64,000 nt of DNA. Origin: Maratus speciosus. Its lineage: Eukaryota > Arthropoda > Arachnida > Araneae > Salticidae. Positions 1-10,845 of the stretch are shown in pieces (within the stretch, counting starts at the first letter, position 1; each line of letters starts with the position of its first letter). Both the position numbers and the translations under genes were made by a program. The stretch covers positions 518,201,451 to 518,265,450 of the forward strand of contig OZ010795.1 in NCBI GenBank assembly GCA_963932465.1. The letters are read 5' to 3'. The notes beneath the pieces were generated by a model. That model did no database searches, was not told the origin of the DNA, and was given only the letters and a program-made list of their open reading frames with translations.

Positions 1-129
1 TCATCAAACAGTTTGCTATTGGCATTTATTGACTAAACGTTTACAAGAAAATCAGGAAAGCGCCAAAACTGGATTATATTTTAATTTATTTTTTGCTACT
101 TGTTTGTAGCAAGAATCGATAATTAGCAA

Positions 130-510
130 TTGTAAGTAGTTAAAACAAGTCGGAAATTATACGTCAAATGTGGCAAATGAGGCGCATATGATGATGTTCA
201 TATTATAACTAGTTTTATACATATTCAGATCTCGGTGTAATAGCTGTTTCACTTTTATGCAAAAATGCATGAATACGAAATTTATTTCGATTATATATAT
301 TAAACTCAGTAATACGGAAATAATAGTAATCTTAAATAGGAAGTAGCCACCATGGCACCTTAGAATCATTACCTATCATGGGATATTGTTGAATGGTGCG
401 TTCGTAATTATAAAAATACGTAGTGCCTATAATGTATAATCTTCGTCTGATCTGACTGTCTCACAGTGGGGCAAAATCCCGAAAGGCTGGCCAAAATATG
501 AAAATGTTAT
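130..510 (-). repeat. Dispersed repeat family A, copy 1
   Basis: This stretch matches, in inverse orientation, 13440-13930. Shared landmarks are the 'catgcatttttg' motif, a 'gcaccaagatctgaat' block, and the phrase 'gggcaaaatcccgaaa' next to a short TCTGTC-type tract. Further copies lie at 22540-22740 (+) and 30250-30640 (-). The short open frame at 157-369 is not conserved between copies, so I treat it as chance. No protein domain or terminal repeat is visible; it could be a fragment of an unclassified DNA or Helitron-like element. Confidence 0.6.
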
Positions 511-526
511 TCAAATTGCACGAAAC

Positions 527-806
527 TTCGTAAACGGTTGTTTTTCAGGATGCTAATTACGATTCTAAAGTTAAAATTAAAAAAAAAAAATGGCGGATCC
601 AATATGGCGGACTAAAAATTAAAATGCTTTGAAAGTTACTCAATTTCTATGAAATTTCGTATACACACTGTAAATCGAAATGTCTTAAATTCAGACACTT
701 AAGTGTCTGAAACGGAGTGTTCAATTTTCAGACATTTTAAAATGTCTGAATTTTTTCAGACACTTTTTGCGTCTGAATTTTAGACACTTCAAACGTCTGA
801 ATCGCA
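527..806 (+). repeat. Dispersed repeat family B (GTCTGAA-rich), copy 1
   Basis: It begins with 'aggatgctaattacgattc' and an A-rich run, passes through two ATGGCGG motifs, and then holds many copies of AGACACTT and its complement within about 115 bases. A second copy with the same components in different order lies at 3370-3700. No coding potential or TIR was recognised. Confidence 0.5.
690..711. repeat. 22-bp perfect palindrome (copy 1)
   Basis: The half-site TTCAGACACTT is followed directly by its exact reverse complement, with no spacer. The same 22-bp palindrome recurs at 3501-3522. Around both, single AGACA/TGTCT half-sites are repeated, so the block could form alternative hairpins. Confidence 0.85.
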
Positions 807-881
807 GCCATTTTTTTAAAGCATTATACGTAGCCATGTTTGACCACGTTGATCCTGGAAAAATATATGGCCATTATTCTG

Positions 882-905
882 CCCCCCCCCCCCCACACAC
901 ACACA
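882..905. repeat. Simple repeat: C tract followed by (CA)n
   Basis: Thirteen C residues run directly into a CA dinucleotide tract. Low-complexity sequence; its presence explains the spurious frame around it. Confidence 0.9.
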
Positions 906-1050
906 GCCTGATTTTAGGGGCTCCAAAATATGGTATGCAATTTTTGTAAAGCTGATAATTGAAATCTTTTTCGACATTATACTGATTATAATCAATATTT
1001 TGAATTTATAGAGTAGAATAAGATTAAAAATTTAAATATTTGTCGCAATA

Positions 1051-1390
1051 CAGTAAAACCTCTCAATAGTAGGCACCTTAGAACCGTGCAATTTGTTCGC
1101 CATTCGGAGATGTCTGTTTTTCTAAGGTAAAAAATTATAAAATATGTGCATGTTGTTAATGAAAAATGTGTTTCTTAAATAGTTGTGTCCTCTATATAGG
1201 AGTGTCCGTTATGGAGATTTTACAACAAAACTTTCATAGGACGATTTTCTTCAGCGAACACTGACCTTTTTAAAGATAAATACATTTTTTTTTTTACTTC
1301 ATAAAAGCAAACACAATAGAATAGCAGTCAAATTCAACGTTCCAAAATGCGTTCAATTCGCGAGGTGGCCGCGATTGAGAGTTTTTACTG
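1051..1390. mobile_element. pogo/Tigger-like non-autonomous element (MITE)
   Basis: The left end starts CAGTAAAACCTCTCAATAG and the right end is the inverted counterpart ending GAGAGTTTTTACTG, with TA on both sides (1049-1050 and 1391-1392). An internal end-like sequence near 1196-1223 (TGTCCGTTATGGAGATTTTA) suggests a composite of two shorter copies. A related pair lies at 10846-11191. The CAGTAAAACCTC terminus and TA target are typical of the Tc1/mariner superfamily, pogo/Tigger branch. No transposase is present. Confidence 0.75.
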
Positions 1391-3369
1391 TATTTATTTT
1401 TTTATTTAGTTTTTAATCTAATACTACTTTTAAAGTTCAAAATGCTGATTATAATCAAAACAATGTCGAAACACATTTAAAATATAAGCTTAAAAAAATT
1501 CCATATCGAATTTGTAAAATCGTAGGGGGGGGGGGGGGGGCTGCCCAGTTTCCCCATGCTTTAATCAGGCCCTCCTTCTGGAAAAAGTCCAACCCTGTAT
1601 TCGATAAATTTACGTGTCAATTTTAAGTGCAAAATCTAGCTATATGAAGTAAATATTTTATAAAATTCTACTTATTTACTTTGTATTCATTTTTAATTTC
1701 AAATTACTTTACTAAAAATAATCAAAAAATCAATTTTATATAATTATTTCAAATGAAATATATCTGTATATTTTTACCGCATTCTTACAGTTACGTTCAC
1801 GGTACATAATTACATGAATTTAAGAATCTAAAAATAATCATTAAAGTTTTAACAAAGTGAACTAGAGATAAGGCGAGATCTTTTTTCTAATTCATTAAAT
1901 AAGATTTGTTGACATCAACAAATTTTTTTCTGCTTCAACGTCTACATAATGACGTCAATTTCCGTTCAAACAATCAAATCGTGAAGCTGTGGTTTTGAGT
2001 TTTGAGTCATTGATGTTGAAAATTTAAAAAGATTATATGCTGACTATTTTCAGTATAGCAAATGGGATATTTCTAAAATACTCGGAAACACTAAAATTAT
2101 AGAAAAGGGAAAAACAGAGAATCCTTTAATTAGAATGACCAGATTTAATGAGTTTTATCAGTCAAAACAATTTAAAATAAATAAATGAACACAAATAATT
2201 CGCTGTATTATGTATCAATGATATGGATGAATGGAAGGATGTTCGAAATATATTCTTTTTTTAAATTTATGATGTACACACCATGAGGCAGAAGAAAACT
2301 TCATTAGACCAGAAAAGCATATATAATAAATAAAAGCAGCTATTAATAGGAATGTTTACTATAAATGCTTTTGAATTCCAGTACATAACACATAATAAAT
2401 CTATCGGAAATGTAAAAATCGTTGTAAACATTACAAATGCTGCCGCATTAAAGGCTTATAAAAGTATTGTATACATAAATAAATAATTAAAAAGGGTACT
2501 TCAGAGTAATAATTACACCAAAAAAATACTATTAAGGTAGTCTTGATGGTAATTAAGAAGTATGAGCCAATCAACAGACGATGTCACTGCGATTTTTAAA
2601 GTAATGACTACATAAGAAAAGGCTTAGGAAGGTGTAAAATTAATAAATTCAGTAACCGCTAATATACACCATGCAGACACACCAAAATTTATTTTAAAGA
2701 TAACATTGGATAGAAAATAATACAGAAATATGATTGCAGATGATTTGAAGAGTAGAAATTTAAATATTAGCAAAATAAAATTTTAACATGGAAATACCAT
2801 AGGCAAAATGCTTTGAACATATTTTGGCATAACTCAGGAACTAATAAAGCTATAGACTCGTGTGAAGTCTCCATTTAAAGAGAAAACATTCACAGAGAGT
2901 TTTAAATACATAGTTAAGACCCCACTTACCTGGGAAAAGGTCTGATTATTCCAAAAGCACATTCGCCCAGAGGACGTCCGGATTGCAGGCTACGTTAGTA
3001 TCCGTTAGTTAGGCAGACTTTGATATTTAAAAAATAAAATCCCCTTGCACATCCGGCTAGATCTGTTAAAAGAATGGAAAATTTCCATCCTGAAAACATA
3101 GCCCGCCAGACAACAGTTCTCTTTACAAATTTGACGAGATGAAGAACACTATATTAGTGTTATAAACATTAATACGGAGTACCGCTATGTCGATAGAAAT
3201 TAAATCCCGGAACTTCACATTCCACAAAAAACAATCAAGTCAAAATAAATTATTAGTTAAAATGTACGCGTACATAAAAACAAACATTCAGTTTGAATTA
3301 CAAACGAACATCGAGTTCGAAAGGAAGACGCATGCGCAACTGAGAGTGCCCCCTGGTGAATGCGGAGCG
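1391..3369. other. A+T-rich sequence without recognised genes
   Basis: It holds a 16-base G run (1525-1540) and scattered short frames. I compared 2500-3130 with transposase families on both strands and found no motif strong enough to name. It may hold very old transposon sequence. Confidence 0.5.
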
Positions 3370-3700
3370 GAGTTACAAAGTGTCTTAAAATTAGACACTT
3401 GCAGATATTTTAGACATTTTATCAGTTGGTGTACACTATGATCATAGTAAGACACTTAGGTGTTTTAAATTAAGACATCTATTGTGACTGAATTTTTAGA
3501 TTCAGACACTTAAGTGTCTGAAATTCTTTTTCAGTCACATATGTGTCTTAATTTAAGACGCCTCTATTTGCAGTGCAGGTGCGTTTGAGGATGCTAAGTA
3601 CAATTCAAAAGTTAAAATGAAAAAAATGGCGTATTAATTCTAAAAATATTTAGATTTAAATAAAATGTGAAGTTTCGAGAATAAACGTTACAAAGAATTT
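3370..3700. repeat. Dispersed repeat family B, copy 2
   Basis: Shares with 527-806 the GTCTGAA/AGACACTT half-sites, the 22-bp palindrome, and the 'gaggatgctaagtacaattc' block followed by an A-rich run and ATGGCG. The order of the blocks differs from copy 1, consistent with rearrangement or a fold-back element. Confidence 0.5.
3501..3522. repeat. 22-bp perfect palindrome (copy 2)
   Basis: Identical to the palindrome at 690-711: TTCAGACACTT plus its exact reverse complement. Confidence 0.85.
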
Positions 3701-4355
3701 TCAAGGAACTAAGATATGTTTAATCGAAATTACACGTTGAATCTTTATTCATGAAACACAATTAAGTACATTAATGGAAAGTAAAATGTTAAAAGGTTTA
3801 ATTTTTACATTATTAAATAGGGGGCTCTGCCCCCTGCAAGCTGCGCTCGCCAACCCCCGTTCGGACACCGCAGAATCTAAAAATCTAAAAAAATGCTAAT
3901 CTGATAGGTTTTAAAAATATTAGAGAAGATTAAATTATACTGAAAAAGCTGTGCAGATCTCCCTGTAAACGGGTTTTTATTCAATTCCCTTTGATTGCAA
4001 AAATTTAACAGAGAATCAGTTGCTGTTAAGACATCCAATGGTTGTTTTCGTTTTTGATTAAAGAGGATCAGTTAAACATTTGAAAAGAAGCTAAAATAAA
4101 ATGAATTAAATATTCAGAGTCTTTGTCAACCGATATTTTAAAACAATCTCTATAACAATAGCCTAAATCATGTGACTATCACCAACAGTTCCGGGTGGAA
4201 CACTTTGCTTTTTATACTCTATGTGCCATTTTGATACTTTAATGTTATCCAGGCACAGGTGATACGTCGCCAAATATTATTCTATCCCCATCATTTCATC
4301 TATATTATAATAGTTCAAGTCATAAAATGCCATAAACAATTACGATCTGATCACT

Positions 4356-4443
4356 TCGCCTTTCATATGTCCCCCAGGGACTGCACTAAAACTCTAAAGC
4401 ATTTGCTGGGTTTCCCTGGGTGGCCATCCTCGCCTTTCATATG
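4356..4443. repeat. 60-bp insert flanked by 14-bp direct repeats
   Basis: TCGCCTTTCATATG occurs at 4356-4369 and again at 4430-4443. The homologous Helitron at 56055-57285 has this sequence once. The 60-bp insert (4370-4429) carries CCCAGGGA near one end and TCCCTGGG near the other, so it can fold. This looks like an insertion with a 14-bp TSD; templated break repair is an alternative. Confidence 0.6.
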
Positions 4444-4450
4444 AAGGTTT

Positions 4451-4656
4451 GGAACAAATGTCATATACGCGCCCCATATTGGCACGATTTTTTTCCAACG
4501 CCAATTTCGAGAACGCATCAACAGCATAAACAACAACATCCGTCTTACCATATTAAGCAAAATAACGATATTTTGGCGCCTGTTAAGTACCCGTTGCGTA
4601 TATGACATTGGCGTCAGAAAAAAATCGCTCCAATATGGGGCCGTATATGACATACC
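4451..4656. mobile_element. Merlin-type MITE inside Helitron H2 (copy 1)
   Basis: A ~206-bp palindromic element. Its ends are diverged versions of GGTACAGATGTCATATACGC and its inverse. Internally it holds the family signatures 'catcaacagcataaaca' and 'gttaagtacccgttgcg'. The left flank (GAAGGTTT) corresponds to the left flank of the MITE at 56585-56792, so both descend from one insertion in an ancestral Helitron. The right flank is rearranged. Frames crossing it are a consequence of the palindrome and not genes. Confidence 0.75.
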
Positions 4657-4833
4657 ACTTACATATGTATTTTTGGTACTACTTAGTTATCCCGTCGACC
4701 AAAAATCTATTGCGAACTATAAGATTAAATGCCAATAATGCTTGATCGTAAATGTCCCATCCACTTGACTTTTAGCAAGTTACACGTGTTTACGTCATCA
4801 AGTGATTTTTATTTCGACGTTTTTTTATATTTA

Positions 4834-4870
4834 CTAGGACTTCCCTCAGAGGGATTAGTCTGAGCGATAA
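4834..4870 (-). other. Helitron-like 3' terminus adjoining H2
   Basis: On the minus strand, a CCCTC-T-GAGGG hairpin is followed by AAGTC and CTAGT. It lies exactly where the 5' end of the H2 element begins, giving a CTAG|T junction. The body of the element it belongs to would extend to the right; its other end is not identified. Confidence 0.45.
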
Positions 4871-5269
4871 TACTGAGAACATAGATTTAATAATAACATG
4901 TGGAAGCAAAGAAAATGAGATGTTAACTTTAATTGTCCATATACTGCGAAAAATTGAAATGGTGAAAATAAACGAATTGTAGAATTACAAAATCTTATAT
5001 ATAAATTCGTATACACTGTTTAAAAAAATGGGAAATCAAATCATTCAAGACAGCCATGCATGGATATAAAATTGAAAGTACGCAATATATTAAAAGTAAA
5101 ATAGAAAATGAAACACTAATTTACTTATATCGGAATTTTAACTGTATAAAATGATGTCAAGAGCATAATCAGACGCTCCGCACCAATTTGAGTAACTTTA
5201 AATGACAAATATATGATGTTAAAAAAGAATGGACTATACTTTATATGGTGTGTGCTTCCCCGGAATAGT

Positions 5270-5800
5270 TAATATTGTACAATATCTGTTTTCTACGGAT
5301 GCAATGAGGTTGTCGATAACATTTAAGGAATTCTCTTCTCAAAATCGAATATAGTATCAAAGTACCGAATACATCAAAAGTGGCATGCAATGCTTCGTTA
5401 GAGTGTGTTTTAGATATGCTCGATCGGATTTAAATGATGAGTGTATGCTGGCCACTACATACGCTGTATTGTTTTGTTTTCAAACATATTCTGCACAATT
5501 TGAGCTGTATTTAGCATGTATTAAATAAAAGAAATCGGCAATGATTACAACATAAAGTATGACACAAGATCTGAATATATCGTCTGCATAACTTTTGAGC
5601 TGTCAAAGTGTCATTTGAAGTAATTTACAAATCCATACATATTTATTCAGCAAATCATGCAAGCTAACATACGCCAATATGAACCCGATTACAAAATTTC
5701 ACCAGAATAAGTTAATATATAAAAAATCTACTAATGATAATTGAGAATATGACCCCATGATAAAATGTCTAGAAAAATGAATCGGATAAAAAATTCATAT
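5270..5800 (-). pseudogene. Decayed Tc1-like transposase
   Basis: Minus-strand translation, with frame changes, recovers Tc1-family landmarks in order. Near 5780 is FLSDSF, matching the first-catalytic-aspartate FSDES box. Near 5500-5540 is TAQIVQNMFENKTIQRM, the stretch after the second aspartate. At about 5410-5460 is WPAYTHHLNPIEHI, the WPAYSPDLNPIEH box with the catalytic glutamate. At about 5275-5320 is NVIDNLIASVENRY, the C-terminal helix. At least three in-frame stops and several shifts are visible. It is less conserved than, and in opposite orientation to, the intact Tc1 element at 41385-42912. TIRs were not found. Confidence 0.7.
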
Positions 5801-6189
5801 CACATTTAAAACGGCACTTCCCTCTGTTAGTGGCCTTGGCGAGAGAGAGAAAAGCCTAGAGAAGGAACACTTTAACAAGTACTTTCGGGCAACCTACTCA
5901 CTGTTTCATACAGGTCTTTATTCAATATTTACACAATTTATTTAATGCTAGGAGGGTATCTATCAGTTTTGTTGCATTTAAATCGCATGTTTTGCGGAGG
6001 AAATGCAGCATTATGAAATATTTAAAGTTGCTGTACCTAATAATTCCAAATTAATGGTAATTGAGATCGCTTTCCGTTAATTTCATCATTTTAAATTTTT
6101 TAGAAACCATTCATAGAGACAATTGTATATTTTAAAACTAACCCGAAGCAAAATTTCAAGATTTTGGGCTCAGCAGTAACAGAGAAATA
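5801..6189. other. No recognised feature
   Basis: A+T-rich sequence with a short GAGAGAGAGA run near 5843. No motif, TIR or reading frame that I can support. Confidence 0.5.
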
Positions 6190-6660
6190 GAAAATTTTTG
6201 AAAGATTTTTGTTTCTGCACTGTTTTATATAGCGACATTTTTAGAAATTGTTCTATTGCGAGAATTTACGTCATGATAAATACAGCCATGTCGATTTTCA
6301 TGTTTATATTCCTAACAGTTCCATGTTCTTCGTTACTTAGATCATCTTTAGATCTTTTACCGCTTTGTTTAGTCTTTCTATTTTTTAGAATTCGTTCTAC
6401 AACGAGCATTTACATCTTATTAATTACTACCATGCCAAAGCTCTAGTTTCTAACCGCAACAGTATCCCAAAAATTTCAGTATTCCAAATAAATCATAGAT
6501 TAGAACCTTTCTAGAAATTTTTACGTTTATCCGTCAAATTGAACCTTTTAGAGAGCGTTCATTACGAGTATTTACATCTTAAAAGTAACTACCGCACCAA
6601 ATTTAAAGTTTCTAACCCAATCAATATCGCAGAAATCACAATTTTAGAACTTTTTTACTC
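6190..6660. repeat. Dispersed repeat family D, two diverged tandem units
   Basis: The block 'gagcatttacatcttatta', 'ctaccatgccaaa', 'gtttctaaccgcaacag' is repeated as 'gagtatttacatcttaaaa', 'ctaccgcaccaaa', 'gtttctaacccaatca' about 180 bases later. A further copy lies inverted near 30770-30960. The 82-codon frame at 6198-6446 lies inside the repeat and resembles no family I know. Confidence 0.5.
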
Positions 6661-7199
6661 CTGCAGCGATGTAGGTTCTTGCACTGACATAAAATAGTCT
6701 TTTTTTCGGAGCAGAGATGGCCACCAACATTTTTTTAAGTTGGCTATGTAGTTTCAGAGATAACACCTCACAAACGTACAAGCATTAATAATATTATATA
6801 CTTTATAATATTATAACGCTTTTTAATATTAGCAGTAGATGTACAGATACAAAAGCCATTTATCTGTTACAAACTAAAGTGTCCTGCGTTGCCCAGAATT
6901 TGAAGCATGTTTGTTCTGAAAAATCAATTTCAAAATTTAACATACAACACAAAACAAACATTAAAAAAAGCAGTCGAAATGTTGTTGAATGAATCACATG
7001 AAAACGCTATATAAAAATGTATAAATGTATATAACAGACGCAAAAGAATACAGCTATAAATGAACTTATTTCAATTTATAATTGGAGCAATAATGTTAAA
7101 ATACGTCAATATTTCCCTAATCGAGTTTTTATCATGCTTCAATACATTTTTCACACTCATATGACTTATACTATATCCACCATGCCCTTTATATTTCCA
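6661..7199. other. No recognised feature
   Basis: A+T-rich sequence with ATATTATA-like runs near 6790-6830. I see no TIR, domain or RNA gene. Confidence 0.5.
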
Positions 7200-7430
7200 A
7201 TATGACGTAATATTTTCCTCTTTCACGTGGAAACCTTGAAATAGAAAAGTTATGAAGTTATATTCACTTTCATTTAAATTCGTCAAACCATTTATTTCAT
7301 TTTCATATTTCACGTGAACATCTTGCAATAGAAAAGTTATGACGCAATATTCACCTTTTTTTTTAAATTCGGCAAACTATTTATTTCATTTTCATTTTTC
7401 ACGTGGAAATCTTGCAGTAGAAAATTAATT
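7200..7430. repeat. Short tandem array, ~88-bp unit, about 2.5 copies
   Basis: TCACGTGGAAACCTTG at 7223 recurs as TCACGTGAACATCTTG at 7310 and TCACGTGGAAATCTTG at 7399, spacings of 87 and 89 bases. Each unit also repeats 'gaaaagttatga' and 'tttatttcattttcat'. The 85-codon frame crossing it is part of the repeat. Confidence 0.8.
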
Positions 7431-8470
7431 GTTGTAGTAATAATTTTATTGCGTTTTTTAATTGTTGGCAACTGCTATAATGAAAAATGTTTAAATTTGA
7501 TAAGAAATTGCTGGTAAATTGGTGGTTTTTTATTAATTAAAAATTAACTATAAGTTATTTCGATTCCGGATTACTTTAGTTGTCTCGGCCATGTTTTAAT
7601 ACACATGTACGTATCTCTTCACAATTTTGGCTTCCAAATTGTGGATTTTTTATAGAATTACAAACAGACAGATAGACAAGTTTTCATTTTTATATATCTC
7701 TCTATTCTATAAAAAGTAACTAACGGTGTCACCGCCGCCGCCGGCTTTGAATTTTTTGTGAAAGGAGGTCTTTCTTCGCTAATATTAAGAAAACTATTGC
7801 ATACAAATATATGAAAATCGGTGGTATTATAGCGAAATGTTTGATCAACACACTAATGCATACAGTTTTCAAATCGAAGAATTATTTTAAGAGATATTTA
7901 ATGCTAAAGTTGGACAAAATCGTTCCATTAAAAAAAAATTATACGAGCAAAATCTATACATGGGAATTTAATCATTTTTAAATCATTTTATTCAATAGAA
8001 GATCCCAGTCTGCAGATTTCATTAATTTTTTTTTAATTTGACTCATTTTGTGAGGTTTTATTTCTATTTTAAATTCAAATATTCAGCATTTTGACAGATA
8101 TTTTTTACATATTTTAGAAAATGGTATTAATTTAAACTGTTGCCAACTGTATAAACAGCGCAAACAATAATGTTTGCTTCAAATAAAAAAAATTATTTAC
8201 ACGTTACTATTATAAACAGAAAAAAACCTTCAAATTAGAATTAAATAATTAGGTATAAAAAGCAGGCACTTATTGAAAATTACGCCATAAAAACTATATT
8301 TACATGTGAATTTTAAAAGAGAAAGTATATTGTAAAATAAATTCATTAACATGCGTTAGAAATCTGAAATAGAACAAATTACGTCACATTACACTTATTA
8401 TGCAAAATGAACAAAAAATAGTATTGCAAAGCAGCTTAAATTTAAAAATTGCGCGAGACAAAATATTAGA
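7431..8470. other. No recognised gene
   Basis: Contains a GCCGCCGCCGGC patch at 7733-7744 in otherwise A+T-rich DNA. I see no supported coding region or TIR. Confidence 0.45.
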
Positions 8471-10620
8471 GGTTAAATATTAGATTTTTTCAAAATTTTA
8501 TTATTTGTCGTCTGATGTGAGGTGTTCAGCTATAAGTATGCAAATTTTTATGTTTCCAACATAATTAGGGGCTGAGTTAGAAAAATTGCTTAAAATACAC
8601 AAGTTAGAGCCCAGAGGGTTAAATATTAGACTTTTTCAAAATTTTATTATTTGCTGTTTGATGTAAGGTGTTCAGCTATAAGTATGCAAAATTTCATGTC
8701 TCCAACTTAATTAGGGTCTGAGTTAAAAAAATTGCTTTAAATACACAAGTTAGAGCCCAGAGGGTTAAATAATAGACTTTTTCAAAATTTTATTATTTGT
8801 CGTTTGATGTGAGGTGTTCAGCTATACGTATGCAAAATTTCATGTCTCCACCTTAATTAGGGGCTGAGTTAGAAAAAATGTTTACAATACATAAGTTAGA
8901 GCCCAGAGGGTTAAATATTAGACTTTTTCAAAATTTTATTATTTGACGTTTGATGTGAGGTGTTCAGCTATAAGTATGCAAAATTTCATGTCTCCAACTT
9001 AATTAGGGGCTGAGTTAGAAAAATTGCTTAAAATACAGAAGTTAGAGACTGGGGGGTTAAATATGACTTTTTCAAAATTTTATGATTTATCATGTTATCG
9101 CAAGTGTTCAGCTATAAGTATGCAAACTTTCATGTCTCCAACTTAATTAGGGGCTGAGTTAGAAAAATTGCTTAAAATACACAAGTTAGAGCCCAGAGGG
9201 TTAAATATTAGACCTTTTTCAAACTTTTATTATTTGTCGTTTGATGTGAGGTGTTCAGCTATAAGTATGCAAAATTTCATGTCTCCAACTTAATTAGGGG
9301 CTGAGTTAGAAAAATTGCTTAAAATACAGAAGTTAGAGACTGGAGGGTTAAATATGACTTTTTCAAAAGTTTATGATTTATCGTGTTATCGCAAGTGTTC
9401 AGCTATAAGTATGCAAACTTTCAAGTCTCCAACTTAGTTAGGGGATGAGTTAGAAAAATTGCTTAAAATACATAAGTTAGAGCCCAGAGGGTTAAATATC
9501 AGACATTTTTCAAAATTTTATTATTTGTCGTTTGATGTGAGGATTTCATCTATAAGTATGCGAAATTTCATGTCTCCAACTTAATTAGGGGCTGAGTCAG
9601 AAAAATTGTTTAAAATACATAAGTTAGAGCGCAGAGGGTTAAATATTAGACTTTAAAAAAAAATTTATTATTTGTCGTTTGATGTGAGGTGTTCAACTAT
9701 AAGTATGCAAAATGTCATGTCTCCAACTTAATTAGGGGCTGAGTTAGAAAAATTGCTTAAAATACAGAAGTTAGAGACCGGAGGGTTAAATATGACTTTT
9801 TCAAAATTTTATGATTTATCGTGTTATCGCAAGTGTTCAGCTATAAGTATGCAAACTTTCATGTCTCCAACTTAATTAGGGGCTGAGTTAGAAAAATTGC
9901 TTAAAATACATAAGTTAGAGCCCAGAGGGTTAAATATCAGACATTTTTCAAAATTTTATTATTTGTCCTTTGATGTGAGGATTTCAGCTATAAGTATGCG
10001 AAATTTCATGTCTCCAACTTAATTAGGAGCTGAGTTAGAAAAATTGTTTAAAATACATAAGTTAGAGCCCAGAGGGTTAAATATTAGACTTTAAAAAAAT
10101 TTTTATTATTTGTCGTTTGATGTGAGGTGTTCAACTATAAGTATGCAAAATGACATGTCTCCAACTTAATTAGGGGCTGAGTTAGAAAAATTGCTTAAAA
10201 TACAGAAGTTAGAGACCGGAGGGTTAAATATGACTTTTTCAAAATTTTATGATTTATCGTGTTATCGCAAGTGTTCAGCTATAAGTATGCAAACTTTCAT
10301 GTCTCCAACTTAATTAGGGGCTGAGTTAGAAAAATTGCTATAAATACACAAGTTAGAGCCCAAAGGGTTAAATATTAAGCCTTTTTTAAAATCTTATTAT
10401 TTGTCGTTTGATGTGAGATGTTCAGCTATAAGTATGCAAAATTTCATGTCTCCAACTTAATTAAATTAGGGGCTGAGATAGAAAAATTGCTTAAAATACA
10501 CAAGTTAGAGCCCAGAGGGTTAAATATTAGACTTTTTCAAAATTTTATTATTTGCCGTTCGATGTGTGGTGTTCAGCTATAAGTACGCAAATTTTCAAGT
10601 CTCCGACATATATAGTTTCT
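8471..10620. repeat. Tandem array of ~145-bp units with higher-order structure
   Basis: Counting GGTTAAAT after each AGAGG box gives unit starts at 8471, 8617, 8763, 8909, 9055, 9199, 9346, 9490, 9637, 9784, 9928, 10075, 10222, 10366 and 10518. Most units are 146-147 bp. A second type, with GACTGG/GACCGG before GGTTAAATATGAC and 'gtgttatcgcaagtg', is 144 bp long and starts at 9055, 9346, 9784 and 10222. The last two such periods are three units long (438 bp each), a higher-order repeat. The array ends in a GACAGAC tract and a terminal hairpin. Confidence 0.95.
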
Positions 10621-10678
10621 GAGAACGGGCTCTGTGACAGACGGACAAACAGACAGACAAAGGAGTGAGACAGGTAGG

Positions 10679-10699
10679 GTTTCGTTAGATGAACGAAAC
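10679..10699. other. Terminal hairpin beside the 145-bp array
   Basis: GTTTCGTT, a five-base loop, then AACGAAAC: a perfect 8-bp stem. It follows the array and a GACAGAC microsatellite and is followed by TCTAAAAA. Helentron/DINE-1-type non-autonomous elements have such a terminal hairpin, a short-unit microsatellite and a central minisatellite. Assignment to them is inference. Confidence 0.6.
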
Positions 10700-10845
10700 T
10701 CTAAAAACATGCTGCGGATGATTGTAACAACATCCTAAAATTACATTACCATCAGCGATCTACCAATCCCGAATTTAGTTTATATTCGTTTCATATATTC
10801 TTATTCTTTTGTGCGGCCCTGTAAAATAATTATCAATATTATATA

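Larger units (their letters stand above)
3817..4833 (-). mobile_element. Helitron-like element family H2, copy 1 (non-autonomous)
   Basis: Read on the minus strand, the 3' end is a GGGGGC-AGA-GCCCCC hairpin followed by a degraded CTAG (here CTAT). It aligns over about 1 kb with 56055-57285, and its first ~270 bases with 32768-33040. The minus-strand 5' end (complement of 'tcgacgttttttta') abuts another CTAG terminus at 4834-4837. A Merlin-type MITE sits inside. No Rep or helicase reading frame is present, so it would depend on an autonomous partner. Helitron assignment rests on the 3' hairpin plus CTAG rule and on copy alignment. Confidence 0.6.

Noticed and set aside
2560..3130. Possible Tc1- or Harbinger-like transposase remains
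   Set aside because: Some peptides looked faintly familiar, but no ordered set of motifs could be aligned. A profile search (hmmscan on six frames) with a significant DDE hit would reverse this.
3187..3441. 84-codon frame with ATG
   Set aside because: It runs into the GTCTGAA-rich repeat, has no domain and no conserved copy.
4363..4653. 96-codon minus-strand frame and a plus-strand partner
   Set aside because: Palindromic MITE arms give similar peptides on both strands (the APYW-x-DFF pattern recurs in all copies).
8471..10620. CRISPR-like regular repeats
   Set aside because: Units of ~145 bp are contiguous with no unique spacers, and the DNA is eukaryotic. This is a minisatellite.
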